NCBI GenBank assembly: GCA_963663525.2
Contig: CAXXHC010000003.1
Span: 186,001 to 250,000 of the forward strand
DNA length: 64,000 bases
Source of the DNA: G963663525 sp963663525
GTDB lineage: Bacteria; Myxococcota_A; SURF-8; G963663525
Reading direction: 5' to 3'
This document shows positions 35,851 to 46,315 of this stretch, piece after piece. The position numbers and the translations under genes are program-made. Within the stretch, counting starts at the first letter, position 1. Each line of letters opens with the position of its first letter. The notes under the pieces were generated by a model. That model saw nothing but the letters and a program-made list of their open reading frames with translations, ran no database searches and had not been told where the DNA came from.

Positions 35851-38127
35851 ATGTTGAGCGAAACTTCCTGGAAATACACAGGATTTGATAGATCCATACC
35901 GGCTTGGAATGTCCTTTCCGTCTGTCTTATTGCTGCGTGCGTGTTTTTCTCAACGAGCGGCGTGTATGCCGCCGACGCCGGGAAGGAGCAGGATTCCCCC
36001 ACGGATCGCGTCGTTGTCGTGGAGGGCGGCTGGGCCGTGCCGAATCTCGACGCCGAAATTCTCTCTACATACTCCAATGAATTGGCCGGAAAACTCCCCG
36101 GTTCCCCAAAGCGGGGCGACGTGTCCGCCGGGCGTGAGTTATCGATCGCTCTGGACACTGCTTTCGGTGCGGCAACGTTGATTGTTGCGCCTCCGTTGTC
36201 GTCCTCTGCATGTCGGGAAACGCATTGCTGTCGTTGGATTTGGACCGGGGGGGCGGAATCTTTCGAGCGTTCGGAGTGGGAGACGAAAAGCTGCAATATC
36301 GTACTCGACACACCCCCTCCTTGGGAATGGGTGCGGGTGGCGGCGGAACACGCCGAGGATACCGGGCGCTGGCAGGGGCCGATTCCCATGCCGAAACAAG
36401 GCGTGGAGTCCAGCGGGGACCGTCAGGTGTCCCATACGCTGTACAGAATCAATCTCGTCCTCGATTTTGTGGCTCTGGGACTGTTTTTCGGGTTGCTCAT
36501 CTGGGTTCTCCGACGCTATGAGCGCCCCTCGAACGGTGGGAGTGGGATTGTCTATCTTCTGATTATTATTGGCGTAATTGCTTTTATTTTTCGCTGGCGG
36601 ATGGGCGTATGGGCCTACGTGCACGATTTCAATCACGGTCCGTCCCTGGTATTTAAAATGGCGAACCTGGACGAGTTCTGGCGCAAGCGTGCCTTGTACG
36701 GACAGGTGGTGTTTCTGTTCCATTCCGTGTTTTTGTGGCTGGGATTTCCGCCGGAACGCACGGTGTTCGCCGTCAACGCCTTGGTGGATTCTTTTACAGT
36801 GGTGTTGGTGGGATTGACCGCGCGAAAAATCTGGCCTTATCGCCCGGTGGCGGCGTTGCTGGCGGCGCTGTGTTTCGCATTGCTTCCCGTGCATCTGCGC
36901 GCTGCTCCGAGCGAAATCACCATGTCCGTACACGGCTTTTTCACCACAGCCGTCCTGTTTGCCTTCGTGCTGTTGCGACGTGAAAAGCATTTGATTACAT
37001 TCGTATTTTTCGCTTTGACGCTCTTTTTGGCCGTGCAGACCCGCGAGGACGCCAACCTGCTCGCCCCGGCGGCGGCGGCGGGATTTCTCCTGGTGCGACC
37101 GGAGTGGGGACGTTGGCGGGACATTTGCTGCTGGCGGTGGATCGTCGTGTTGTTGGGGGTAGCTTGGCTGCCGCATTTGCTCTTTACCTGCCTGCACACC
37201 CTGCCGCAGGTGGCCGGGCAGGTTGGCGATTCCAACCGGTTGTTCGAGTTCCTATTTCAAGAACCGCGCTGGGGAAATGTCGTCAACAATTTGTTTGTCG
37301 ATCCCAGCGTTTCGTTTCCCATGATTCCGCTGCTTGCCTTCCTTGGAGCGTGGGGACTTGTGCGACAAAACCGACGGTTTGGTCTTTGGGTGCTGGGAAC
37401 GCTGGCGGCGATCATTGCGCTGGCGAGCCTGAAAACGTATACGGATGTGGACCGCGTGCTGTTTCACGGGCAGTATCAATCCTGGCTGGCTCTGCTGGTC
37501 GGTGGCGCGGTAGCGCTTTTTTCACCGACTTCTCGTATCGGACGCCAAGGGTGGCGCGTGTTTCTGATGGTTGCTTTCGTTTCGGTTCTGATCCAACCAT
37601 GGTGGGCTTCGTCGTGGATCGGTGAGGAACGCCTGTTGCAGAAGGAATACCGCCTGGAACGTCGTGCACGGGCTGTGCTCCCGGACGATTGCCGGGTCAT
37701 TGCATTTGAAGCGGAACACGACCCGAGCCGGAATTTTCCCCCGGTGATGGCCTATCGCCCAACCTGGGCGCTGATGGAACGGCGGCTCGTGTCGCTGGGC
37801 CGGTTTTTACAAAATCCTGCCGACGAAATCGAGGAAGGCGCGTGCCTCGTATTCTATCGCTCGTCCGCCTGTTACACGTATGCTTTCGACGAGTTGGACC
37901 TTGGCGACGTCGAAACGGTGATTGATGCTTACAGGAGTACGAGGGATCTTTTTCAAGAGCGTAGAGATTCGATGGAACGCGATGAATGCCAAGAGATTTC
38001 AAAGCGTTACGAGTTGCGTCCCGTGGTGGAACTGCAAGTGGAGCGTCCCGACTGGGACGGCGGAAACATCCCCCAGAGGAACATCACGCTGGGTTATTAT
38101 CGACTTGGCGTAAAGAAAATGCCGTGA
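35851..38127 (+). CDS. GT39-like membrane glycosyltransferase with periplasmic N-terminal region
   Basis: A 758-residue protein. The N-terminus has a signal-like segment (VLSVCLIAACVFFSTSGVYA) and a ~170-residue extracytoplasmic stretch. About 10 transmembrane helices follow from residue ~215 (INLVLDFVALGLFFGLLIWV, GSGIVYLLIIIGVIAFIF, ALLAALCFALLPVHLRAAP). The layout and the segment FALLPVHLRAAPSEITM followed by a loop LQTRED-like (FLAVQTREDANLL) fit polyprenyl-phosphate-sugar-dependent transferases such as GT39 and its relatives. A soluble C-terminal region follows. ATG 35851 has AAGG 4 nt upstream. The next gene starts at or just after its stop, so they form an operon. Confidence 0.65.
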   Translation: MLSETSWKYTGFDRSIPAWNVLSVCLIAACVFFSTSGVYAADAGKEQDSPTDRVVVVEGGWAVPNLDAEILSTYSNELAGKLPGSPKRGDVSAGRELSIALDTAFGAATLIVAPPLSSSACRETHCCRWIWTGGAESFERSEWETKSCNIVLDTPPPWEWVRVAAEHAEDTGRWQGPIPMPKQGVESSGDRQVSHTLYRINLVLDFVALGLFFGLLIWVLRRYERPSNGGSGIVYLLIIIGVIAFIFRWRMGVWAYVHDFNHGPSLVFKMANLDEFWRKRALYGQVVFLFHSVFLWLGFPPERTVFAVNALVDSFTVVLVGLTARKIWPYRPVAALLAALCFALLPVHLRAAPSEITMSVHGFFTTAVLFAFVLLRREKHLITFVFFALTLFLAVQTREDANLLAPAAAAGFLLVRPEWGRWRDICCWRWIVVLLGVAWLPHLLFTCLHTLPQVAGQVGDSNRLFEFLFQEPRWGNVVNNLFVDPSVSFPMIPLLAFLGAWGLVRQNRRFGLWVLGTLAAIIALASLKTYTDVDRVLFHGQYQSWLALLVGGAVALFSPTSRIGRQGWRVFLMVAFVSVLIQPWWASSWIGEERLLQKEYRLERRARAVLPDDCRVIAFEAEHDPSRNFPPVMAYRPTWALMERRLVSLGRFLQNPADEIEEGACLVFYRSSACYTYAFDELDLGDVETVIDAYRSTRDLFQERRDSMERDECQEISKRYELRPVVELQVERPDWDGGNIPQRNITLGYYRLGVKKMP

Positions 38128-38138
38128 AAGAAAGTACG

Positions 38139-39293
38139 ATGTCCATTTTCGGAACAGTGCGCAACGCACTGGGCGGCGCAAAAGGAGGGGCGAGAGAGCT
38201 TCGGCGGGGGATGTCGTCGATTCTAGATGTTTTAGACCTCATCGCCGCTCGCAACTTGGGACACGTTCCGAAATCTATGCCGTTGCTGTACATCGAACTG
38301 CTCCGGCGCTGCAATCTGCGTTGCGTGACCTGCGGTTTCTCCTCCGACTACCCGGACGACGGCCCGGAAATGACGACCGAGCAGGTGCAGTGCATTTTAC
38401 GCGAGTCCTTGAAATTACACACGAAAATTGTTTCGTTCGGTGGAGGAGAGCCGTTTTTACGAGGGGATCTTCCGGAGCTGATCGAGACCTGCGAAAATCT
38501 TGGCCTGGCGGCGCATGTCAACACCAACGGTACTTGCATTTCGGATGAAACGGTTGCCCGGCTCGCCGAGTTTCGGCGGCTGGCGCTCGTATTCAGCCTG
38601 GATCACCCGAACCCGGAACAAAACGACTTTTTACGGGGGAGCGGCGTATTCGAGAAGGTGCGGGATGTGGTGGCAAAACTGAAGGACCGAGCGCCGGCGG
38701 TGCATCTCGGTCTGAACTGTGTCGTCAGCCATGGGAACGTCCATGCCATGGAGGACATGGTGCATCTTGCCGCCCGTTGGAGTGTCGATTCGGTTAAATT
38801 CACGCCATTTCACGACAACTTGAACCATCGCTGGCGCACGTTTTCCGAACTCGATAGCCTGCGGCTGTCTCCAACGGACCTGCCCGCACTGGCCAGACAG
38901 GTGGAACGGATTCCGGAGTTGGCCAGACGTTTCGGACTGATGACGAACTCCCGTGCTTTTCTGGAAGGTATGTTGGAATTCGCCGCTGGGCGCGTGCCGG
39001 AACTTCCCTGTTACGCGGGATATATGTATGGCAATATCGATCCTTACGGACGTCTGTTTCCCTGTTACGACCACCGGGAGCCGCTCAACGTGCTCGACCT
39101 CGGGCTGGTCGCCTCCTGGAGAAGTCCGGCCATGGAACAAATGCGGACGCGGGTGCGAAGTTGCACATCACGCTGCTGGAATACCGGCAATGCCGAGCCG
39201 TCGATTCGGCTGCATCCCGCCACATTCGTCTTGAATCCCGGACAGGCTTGGGAAGACCTGCGTTTTTATCTTTTTTTGAGCGCCAAACGGTAG
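38139..39293 (+). CDS. Radical SAM protein with SPASM-like C-terminus
   Basis: A 384-residue protein. The radical SAM cluster motif is RRCNLRCVTCG (Cx3Cx2C) near residue 60, then VSFGGGEPFLRGDLPEL (GGEP) and HVNTNGTCIS. The C-terminal part has CYAGYMYGNIDPYGRLFPCY and SCTSRCWNTGNAEP, Cys clusters like the auxiliary iron-sulfur sites of SPASM/twitch proteins. Such enzymes modify peptides or alcohols and also occur with glycan genes. ATG 38139 is used; a GTG at 38124 overlaps the upstream stop (GTGA), so the two genes are coupled. Confidence 0.85.
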   Translation: MSIFGTVRNALGGAKGGARELRRGMSSILDVLDLIAARNLGHVPKSMPLLYIELLRRCNLRCVTCGFSSDYPDDGPEMTTEQVQCILRESLKLHTKIVSFGGGEPFLRGDLPELIETCENLGLAAHVNTNGTCISDETVARLAEFRRLALVFSLDHPNPEQNDFLRGSGVFEKVRDVVAKLKDRAPAVHLGLNCVVSHGNVHAMEDMVHLAARWSVDSVKFTPFHDNLNHRWRTFSELDSLRLSPTDLPALARQVERIPELARRFGLMTNSRAFLEGMLEFAAGRVPELPCYAGYMYGNIDPYGRLFPCYDHREPLNVLDLGLVASWRSPAMEQMRTRVRSCTSRCWNTGNAEPSIRLHPATFVLNPGQAWEDLRFYLFLSAKR

Positions 39294-39583
39294 AAAACTG
39301 CACGAATGGAACGTGTAGAAGAGAGCTTAGAATAGCCTTGTACAGGGCGATATTGCAGAAACTACTCATCCTTTTTTGATGCTTTGAGACGTTTTCGAGA
39401 GATTGGCAAAGAAAGGAGCCATTGTTTTTCACGCAACAAAAACCATAGAAACTGTTGCTAATTCGCCGTTTTTTGGCTAACATTGTTTTCCAAATCTGCA
39501 TCAGTGAACGATCCACGTTTGTCTTTAAGGGTTTTTGCGGAAGGATTGATGCCGCGAAACTGGCAACCATTCAGGAGCTACCG
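39294..39583. other. Intergenic, probable promoter of the envelope-motor cluster
   Basis: About 290 bp without a gene. TTGCTA (39453-39458), a 17-bp spacer and TAACAT (39476-39481) form a weak promoter candidate ~100 bp before the next ATG. Confidence 0.35.
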
Positions 39584-40261
39584 ATGGCCAGAACAGTTGT
39601 ATTTTTTCTTTTCATGATCGCGACGCTTACCTTGGCTCCGGTCATGGCAGGGGCGGAAACCGCAGCGAAATCGGCTGCAACGACGGACACTAAAGCGCCG
39701 GCGTCGAAAGCGGGAGAAGACACGCAAAAACAGTATGACGTGAAGATCAAGCAACTGGAGGAGAACATCACCCAGTTGAAAGAGAAGATCTTCCGCTCCA
39801 AGTCGCGTCTTCTCGTGTTGCAGGAAACGATTCTCAAAGGGGTGATCGCCGGGGCAAAAGCGGTGGTGTACCACGAGGACCAGTTGGGAGGTCTGTATTA
39901 CCTCGAATCGGTCGCCTATTACCTCGACGGCAATCCGATCTACGGGCGCACCAATGAAAATGGTGAACTCAAGCCCGGTGAGGAAATGCAGGTGTACGAC
40001 GGGAACGTCAATCCCGGCAATCACATGCTGACCGTCTACATGATTTATCGGGGCCAATCTTCCGTGTTTTCCTACATCGAAGGCATCCGCGTGAAACTTA
40101 AAGCGAATTACGTCTTCAAGGCGGAAGAAGGTAAAGTGACGCGCGTGGACGTCAAAGGTTTCGACAAGGGCGGCGTAACGGCCCAGTTCGAAAAGCGTCC
40201 GGGCGTCAAGTTCGATTCCAACTATCTCGACTTCACGGAAATCGGCACGACGGCCAATTGA
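39584..40261 (+). CDS. Secreted coiled-coil protein, first gene of the motor cluster
   Basis: A 225-residue protein. ATG 39584 has AGGAG 6 nt upstream and starts a signal peptide (MARTVVFFLFMIATLTLAPV). An Ala/Thr-rich linker is followed by a coiled coil (YDVKIKQLEENITQLKEKIF) and a beta-rich domain (YYLESVAYYLDGNPIYGRTN, NPGNHMLTVYMIYRGQSS). Similar proteins occur beside TolQ/TolR-type motility or spore-coat clusters in myxobacteria, as far as I recall; their role is unknown. It heads a co-directional run reaching at least 52.7 kb, with 62 bp to the next gene. Confidence 0.7.
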   Translation: MARTVVFFLFMIATLTLAPVMAGAETAAKSAATTDTKAPASKAGEDTQKQYDVKIKQLEENITQLKEKIFRSKSRLLVLQETILKGVIAGAKAVVYHEDQLGGLYYLESVAYYLDGNPIYGRTNENGELKPGEEMQVYDGNVNPGNHMLTVYMIYRGQSSVFSYIEGIRVKLKANYVFKAEEGKVTRVDVKGFDKGGVTAQFEKRPGVKFDSNYLDFTEIGTTAN

Positions 40262-40323
40262 GGTGGGGCGGTCAAACACACGGGTGTTTGTCTCTTCTGT
40301 GAACCCTCGATGGGAGAAGCGTT

Positions 40324-42669
40324 TTGCGTAACCTAATGAAACTGACCGTTTTCCTTACGGTTTTCCTCTTGGCGGGAGGGACGGTCGGCGCAGCCGAACC
40401 GTCTTCAAAAAAACAAAAAGAGTTGGATCGACAACTCGGTGAAATGGACACCGAACTCTCGGCAGTTGAAGAGGAAATCAAAATCAATCAGGGGCGCTAC
40501 GTGCGGACCATTGCGCGTCCCGAAGGCGAACATTTCGAGGCAAGGTACGAGTCGGCAAAGTTTCATTACGGTGAGGAAGACTACGCCACTGCCGCCATCA
40601 TCTTTAACGATCTGATCGAGTTCGAAAACGTAAAGGAGCGCCCGGAATACCAGGAAATTCGATATCTTCTGGGGGACTGCCTGTTTCGCAACCGCAATTT
40701 CGACATGGCTGTGCCGCACCTGATGAAAACCGTCGCCGAGGACGAAGAGGGCGAGCGTCGGCAGCTGGCGATTTTGAAACTCGTGGATTGTTTCGTGAAT
40801 CTGAGGAAGTTTGAAAACGCCCAGAAATATTACGAAATGTTGAAAAAAGGCGGTGCGGGCAAGGATTTCTCGGAAATCCAGTTCGACTACGCAAAAGCAC
40901 TGTATGCGATGGGAGAGTGGGAGCGCTCTTTTAATGTATTTTCCAATGTGCCCGACGACGGTACCTACCGCTGGCAGGCGGAATACCACCTTGGAGCGAT
41001 CCGGGTGCAGCAGGCCCGGCAACTGATTGCCGAGCGCCAGCCGGAGGAAGCTTCTGCCCTGTTGATGGATGGAATGATGATGTTCGACGGCATCCAGGCG
41101 CGCACTCCAATTTCGAAGGAACAGCGCCTGATTCGTGAGCTTTCCTTCCTGGCAGGAGCGCGGATTCGCGTCGAACTCGAAATGCTGGACGATGCGATGA
41201 CGATGTATCGGCGAATCGATTCCCGATCGCCCTTTTTCGATCAGGCCCTGTACGAGATCGCCTGGGTGCTGATCAAGCAGGAGAAAATGCAAGAGGCCGA
41301 AAACGTGATCGAGGTGTTGCTCGTCACGGTTCCCGGAAGCATTTTCGTGCCGGAAGCCCACTTGCTCAAGGCCAACATCCTGATGCGGAAAGAGGAGTAC
41401 TCCGAGGCGGAATTGCAGTTCAAGTCCATTATTGACCGCTATCTGACCACGGTGGAGACCCTGGACCTGATGGTGGCGCAATCCAAAGGCCAGTCCGCCG
41501 AGAAAGTCCTGCAAATCGTGGATTCGAAGCAGGGAGATCTTTCCGTCACCGTGATGAATTGGCTCAATCACCGCACTAGCGTAGATCGTGCCGTGCGTCT
41601 GCAAGCCATGATCGAAGAAGGCTACAAAGACACGCAACATTCTCAGCGCGTGATGGATGCTCTGGCGGTGCACCTGAACCAGAAAAACAAGGCCAATATC
41701 TTTTCGAATCAGCGGGAAGGACGGGAAAAAGGCAAGGATGTCGAACACAAGCTCACTTCCCTCGACCGCGACCTGCTGGATCTCACGGCCATGCTATCCG
41801 GGGCCAAAGACGAGAAAAAACTCCAGGAAGCCCACGCGCGGCGCAAAGAGTTGGAAGCCAAGTACGAGGCGGTTCCCAAAACGGAAAAAGAGCGCAGCAA
41901 GCGTCGGATGAACAACCTGCTGCGGCTCGACAATCTCCGCCGGTCCGCCGATGGCCTGGAGAAGGAAATCATCAATGAAATGGACCCGGTGATCGAGGAC
42001 GTTCGTCGCCGTTACCTGTTCTGGAAAAACCACCCGGATGCCTCCCCGGAGAAGCTGGCGGCGATCGAAAACGAACTCAACACGCTGCGAGAAGAGCGAA
42101 ATGCGGCTTTGAAAGAGACGCGTGCTTCCCTGGAGGAAGTCAGCAAGCAGCGGGAAATCACCAAGATCGGCGATCAGGCGGAGACCGAGGACGACAAAAT
42201 CCGCAAAGAGCTTGAAAAAGCTATCGAGGACGAAAAACGCCTCTTCGCCGCGTTGCCTGCGGGAGCGGTCACAGGGTCGATGCTCGAACGCCTCAAAGAG
42301 CAACGCAAGCGTCTGGATAAGGCCAAGGAAGACAATAAAAAGTACCTGGCCGACCTCGAAGCCCTCGTGGCCGAGCAAGCGGCGTATCTGGCCGATCGAG
42401 TCGGTCGCGAAGCGAAAATTCTCCAGGAATATTATGGAGATGTGGTCCGGTACAGGGAAATGGCCAGAGAGCTGGCCGCCGAAGTGGCGTTCGACAACCT
42501 GCTGTATGTACGCAACATGTTTCACGAAATCGTGTTGCGCGCCGACGTGGGGAATGTGGATATCGCCTGGGAAAAACGGGATCGCCTGAGAGCCAAAATC
42601 GATCAGCTGCTCAACCAGCGTACGCAGGAGCAGCAGGTTCTGGACCGGGCTTTTGCAACAGGGCACTAG
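40324..42669 (+). CDS. Periplasmic TPR/coiled-coil protein
   Basis: A 781-residue exported protein. The signal peptide (MKLTVFLTVFLLAGGTVGAAEP) may begin at TTG 40324, which has GGGAGAA 9 nt upstream, or at ATG 40336. A short coiled coil (ELDRQLGEMDTELSAVEEEI) is followed by TPR-like helical pairs from residue ~75 to ~370 (FHYGEEDYATAAIIFNDLIE, EYSEAELQFKSIIDRYL). The C-terminal half (from ~470) is a long charged coiled coil. The overall plan recalls GltC/GltD/GltE-type periplasmic components of the myxobacterial Agl-Glt machine; direct homology is inference. Confidence 0.7.
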   Translation: MRNLMKLTVFLTVFLLAGGTVGAAEPSSKKQKELDRQLGEMDTELSAVEEEIKINQGRYVRTIARPEGEHFEARYESAKFHYGEEDYATAAIIFNDLIEFENVKERPEYQEIRYLLGDCLFRNRNFDMAVPHLMKTVAEDEEGERRQLAILKLVDCFVNLRKFENAQKYYEMLKKGGAGKDFSEIQFDYAKALYAMGEWERSFNVFSNVPDDGTYRWQAEYHLGAIRVQQARQLIAERQPEEASALLMDGMMMFDGIQARTPISKEQRLIRELSFLAGARIRVELEMLDDAMTMYRRIDSRSPFFDQALYEIAWVLIKQEKMQEAENVIEVLLVTVPGSIFVPEAHLLKANILMRKEEYSEAELQFKSIIDRYLTTVETLDLMVAQSKGQSAEKVLQIVDSKQGDLSVTVMNWLNHRTSVDRAVRLQAMIEEGYKDTQHSQRVMDALAVHLNQKNKANIFSNQREGREKGKDVEHKLTSLDRDLLDLTAMLSGAKDEKKLQEAHARRKELEAKYEAVPKTEKERSKRRMNNLLRLDNLRRSADGLEKEIINEMDPVIEDVRRRYLFWKNHPDASPEKLAAIENELNTLREERNAALKETRASLEEVSKQREITKIGDQAETEDDKIRKELEKAIEDEKRLFAALPAGAVTGSMLERLKEQRKRLDKAKEDNKKYLADLEALVAEQAAYLADRVGREAKILQEYYGDVVRYREMARELAAEVAFDNLLYVRNMFHEIVLRADVGNVDIAWEKRDRLRAKIDQLLNQRTQEQQVLDRAFATGH

Positions 42670-42679
42670 CGGGGCTGCG

Positions 42680-45600
42680 ATGAAACAAGGCGGCTTTAGG
42701 TCGAATTCGACACGAGTTTTTGTATTCGTACTGATCTGTTGGCTCGCTGGCGGCATTGCCTTCGCCCAGCAGAGTCCGACCGGGACGACTTCGGACGACT
42801 CCCTGCTTAAATCCGTCGCGAAAAAAAGCAGACGGGTTCAGGCTGAGCCGACCGAGGAGGATATCAGCCAGTACGAAGAGGCAACGAAACGGTTCTCCGA
42901 GCATGGCAAGTCGTTTTACGAGGGCATTCAAAATCGCATTCAAAACGAATACGATCGCAAAAAGCTGGAACTCGAAGAGCGTTACGACCGTGAAGTGGAA
43001 TTGCTCGAAACCAAGGAAATCGATGCGATTCTGGCCACCATCGAGCAGATACGGAAGTTCATCAAACGATATCCCGACGAACCGAAATTCACCCCGGACG
43101 CCCTGTTTCGGCTGGCCGAACTGTACTATCTGAAGTCCAAGAAAGAGTACGATATCGACCGTCAGGGAGCGATTGCCCGGTACGAGCAGTCCCTGCGGGA
43201 TTACGACAAGGCGCTGGAAGACTATGACCGCGCGATGAACAAATGGTTCGATGAAGGCGGGAAGGGACCGGAGCCTAAACCGCCGGCAGAGCCTGCACCG
43301 CCGGGGCCGGATTTTACCAAAAGCCTTGCTTTGTACGATTTGATTATCAAAAAGTTCTCGGATTACAGATACATAGACGTCGTATTTTATCTCAAGGCTT
43401 TCGCGCATCAGGAGCGTGAGGAAACCGAGCAGGTGCGCCTGGCGATGAAGGCCCTGATTAAAGCTCGACCGGATAGCCGTTACGTGGGGGAGGCCAATCT
43501 CCGGATCGGTGAAGCCTATTTTACGGATTTTCAGTACGATGAGGCGCTGAAGTATTTCAAACTCGCCAGAAAAATCGACGATGCGGAGTTGCGCGATCAG
43601 GTGCTGTACAAACTCGCCAGCGCGTACTTCATCATCGGTGATTATCCCAACGCCATCAAAACGTTTGGCGAACTCAATGACTACTCCGAGATCATGCTCC
43701 AAGATCCGGAGTATCTCAGGCATTCCTATTTCCGGGAAGAGTCGATCAAGTACATCGCCTATTGCTATCAGCAAAGCACCGGATATTGGAAAAAGGCCGG
43801 TGTTCGCAGTGCGGTACGTTATTTCGACAAACTGGGACCAAAACCCTGGGCGGGTGAGGTCTTCAAGGCTCTGGGTGATTACTTTAAAAACACCACTCGT
43901 TGGGACGATGCAATCGCTTCCTATCAGCAGGCCATCAAACGCGATCCCTGGAATCCGGGAAATCCGCAGATCCAGGATCAAGTCATTCAGATGTACTTCC
44001 AGAAAAGCGACGAAAAGGGGCAGGCCCGAGAGCGCCAGCTGCTTGCCGAGCAATACTCGCCGTCCAGCGAATGGGCCAAAAACAATGTCATGAACCCCGA
44101 AGCCGTGCAGGCGGCGAGGGAATTGGTCCAGGAATCCTTAAAGAATTCGGCGATGTACCAGCATTCGCTGGCCCAGACGACCCGTGCTCAGGCCAAGGAG
44201 ACCACCGACGAGGGCGAGGCCCAGCGTCTTATGGATGAAGCAAACGGGCTTTATCTGAAGGCGGCCTCTCTTTATTACGACTATCTCGTCAATTATCCCA
44301 ACGATACCGACTACTACGAGTTACGGTACCTGATGGCGGATGCCTATTTCTATGCGGGCAAGTATCGGGAGGCGATTCGCGAGTACAAGGTGGTTCGGGA
44401 TAGCAAACTCTCTCGAGAACACTTCGAGGACGCCGTGTTCGGTATCTTGATGGGGTACGACAACCTCATCGCGATGAAGAGCAAAACCGGCCAGTTGGAG
44501 GCGACAAAGGAAGAAGAGGAGCAGGCATCCAAAGACGTTCGGGAAGGCAAAATCACCGAAACCCCGTTCAACGAGGACGAACAGGGTTATATCGATGCCG
44601 CGGACTACTACGCACTTCACGGAAAGCCGGGTCAGGACAAGCACATCGACGAATTCGCGTACAATACCGCATTCATGTACTTCGAGCATAAAAAACTGGA
44701 AGAGGCGCGCAGTCGCTTCATTCAATTCGTCGAAAAATTCCCCAATTCTCCCCGCGCCGGAGACGCTGCCCGCAAGATCGTGGACACGTACATCCTGGTT
44801 CGCGACTGGGTGAAAGTGCAGGAGTGGTCCACGAAACTGAGCGAACTTGCCCTGGGTGAAGGGGACGAAAAACGTGCGCGCGTGCGTGGCGAAATGCAGA
44901 AGGTGCTGTCGCTGGCTATCGCCAAAAACGCCCAAGTGCTTCAAGAACAGGGAAAATACGAGGAAGCCGCCGAGGCTTACCTTCGCGTTGTGGACCGGCA
45001 GAAGGACGACAAGGAAATCGCGGCAGCGGCCTTGTACAACGCGGCCATTATGTATGCCAAGGCCAATTCTCCTGCCAAAGCGATGGAACTGTACAAGCGG
45101 ATGGTGAAAGAATTCCCCGACGCGCCGTATTCTGCCACCGCCCAGTTCAACCTGGCCGACGCGGCGTATTCCAGCTACAATCTCGACGAAGCGGCTGTGG
45201 CTTTCCAGAAATTGTACACCAAATATCCGGTCAAGGCAGATGATCCCGACCGGGAGACCAATCTCAAACGCAATTGCAACGCGCGCTATCTGCACGCGGA
45301 ACTGATGGAATTCAATCACGATTATTCAAAAGCTGCGAAGCTGTATGAAACGTACGTTGGAAAATGCGGCGATGTAATGGAAGACGGCGCGGAAGTGTTG
45401 CTCAAGGCCGCCAAGTTGTATTCCAGAGTCGGGGATACACGTCGAACCGACCAGATTTACAAGAAATTCGTCTCGAAATACAGCAAGGACAAGAAGCAAC
45501 AGCGCTGGGTGGTGGATGCTTACCGTCGCATGGGCGATATGTACTGGAAGCGAAAGAAAACGACCGACGCCAAGAAATACTACAGCAAGGCGATCGAGTT

Positions 45601-46315
45601 CTTCCATGATCATCACCAGCTTGCGGTAGACCCGCTGGCCAACGAGGCCGCAGCTGCGGCGGAGTGGGTGTTCCTGGAGCAGGAATTCGAAAAGTTCAAA
45701 GCGTACAAAATCCGGGCCAAGCGCCAGGATAAACTGATGGAAGAGTTCGAGACCAAGAGCAAAATGGCTTTGGAAATGGTGGATCGATACAAGGCGATCT
45801 TCCAGTACAAATCGCCGGAACACATTCTTGCCGCCAAATATCGTAGCGGATTGTGCCTCGAACTGTACGGAAATGCACTATTCGATGCTCCCGTTCCCCG
45901 CGACGTGGAGCGTATGGGCGACGAGGCGATCTTCATCTACCAGGATCTCCTCAACGAAAAAACGAGACCCATTTACAACAGCGCCACTCAGCAATACATG
46001 GCAACCCTCGAAGAGGGGCAGCGTGCGAAACTGTTCGACTCGATGTGGATGAAGCGGTTGATCGAAGCGCTTAACCGCCCGAATTTACAAGAGTTTGTAA
46101 CGGGTGAGTTCAAGGCGCGCAAGCAGGAAAAGAGTGCTTTCAGAGAAACTGTAATGGTGCCCCTCAGGATGGACGACGGTCGCGAGAAAGCCCCGGTTTC
46201 GAAGCCGGAGGAAGAACCCGGCGCGGAGCCTTCCGAACCGACCGAGGCGGAGTCTGTGGATTCCGGAGCGGTGGAAGGGGGCGAAGTTGCCGCCGCGAGC
46301 GACAGCAGGGGTTGA
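42680..46315 (+). CDS. Very large periplasmic TPR protein
   Basis: A 1211-residue exported protein. ATG 42680 lies 10 bp after the previous stop; signal peptide residues include FVFVLICWLAGGIAFAQQSP. After a coiled coil (QNRIQNEYDRKKLELEERYD) the protein is almost entirely TPR arrays (FQYDEALKYFKLARKIDDAE, RWDDAIASYQQAIKRDPWNP, YEEAAEAYLRVVDRQKDDKE, DYSKAAKLYETYVGKCGD). A Glu/Pro-rich tail closes it (EEPGAEPSEPTEAESVDSG). Size and repeat content resemble GltD/GltI-type proteins of Agl-Glt systems. It probably forms the periplasmic scaffold linking the inner-membrane motor to the outer membrane. Confidence 0.75.
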   Translation: MKQGGFRSNSTRVFVFVLICWLAGGIAFAQQSPTGTTSDDSLLKSVAKKSRRVQAEPTEEDISQYEEATKRFSEHGKSFYEGIQNRIQNEYDRKKLELEERYDREVELLETKEIDAILATIEQIRKFIKRYPDEPKFTPDALFRLAELYYLKSKKEYDIDRQGAIARYEQSLRDYDKALEDYDRAMNKWFDEGGKGPEPKPPAEPAPPGPDFTKSLALYDLIIKKFSDYRYIDVVFYLKAFAHQEREETEQVRLAMKALIKARPDSRYVGEANLRIGEAYFTDFQYDEALKYFKLARKIDDAELRDQVLYKLASAYFIIGDYPNAIKTFGELNDYSEIMLQDPEYLRHSYFREESIKYIAYCYQQSTGYWKKAGVRSAVRYFDKLGPKPWAGEVFKALGDYFKNTTRWDDAIASYQQAIKRDPWNPGNPQIQDQVIQMYFQKSDEKGQARERQLLAEQYSPSSEWAKNNVMNPEAVQAARELVQESLKNSAMYQHSLAQTTRAQAKETTDEGEAQRLMDEANGLYLKAASLYYDYLVNYPNDTDYYELRYLMADAYFYAGKYREAIREYKVVRDSKLSREHFEDAVFGILMGYDNLIAMKSKTGQLEATKEEEEQASKDVREGKITETPFNEDEQGYIDAADYYALHGKPGQDKHIDEFAYNTAFMYFEHKKLEEARSRFIQFVEKFPNSPRAGDAARKIVDTYILVRDWVKVQEWSTKLSELALGEGDEKRARVRGEMQKVLSLAIAKNAQVLQEQGKYEEAAEAYLRVVDRQKDDKEIAAAALYNAAIMYAKANSPAKAMELYKRMVKEFPDAPYSATAQFNLADAAYSSYNLDEAAVAFQKLYTKYPVKADDPDRETNLKRNCNARYLHAELMEFNHDYSKAAKLYETYVGKCGDVMEDGAEVLLKAAKLYSRVGDTRRTDQIYKKFVSKYSKDKKQQRWVVDAYRRMGDMYWKRKKTTDAKKYYSKAIEFFHDHHQLAVDPLANEAAAAAEWVFLEQEFEKFKAYKIRAKRQDKLMEEFETKSKMALEMVDRYKAIFQYKSPEHILAAKYRSGLCLELYGNALFDAPVPRDVERMGDEAIFIYQDLLNEKTRPIYNSATQQYMATLEEGQRAKLFDSMWMKRLIEALNRPNLQEFVTGEFKARKQEKSAFRETVMVPLRMDDGREKAPVSKPEEEPGAEPSEPTEAESVDSGAVEGGEVAAASDSRG

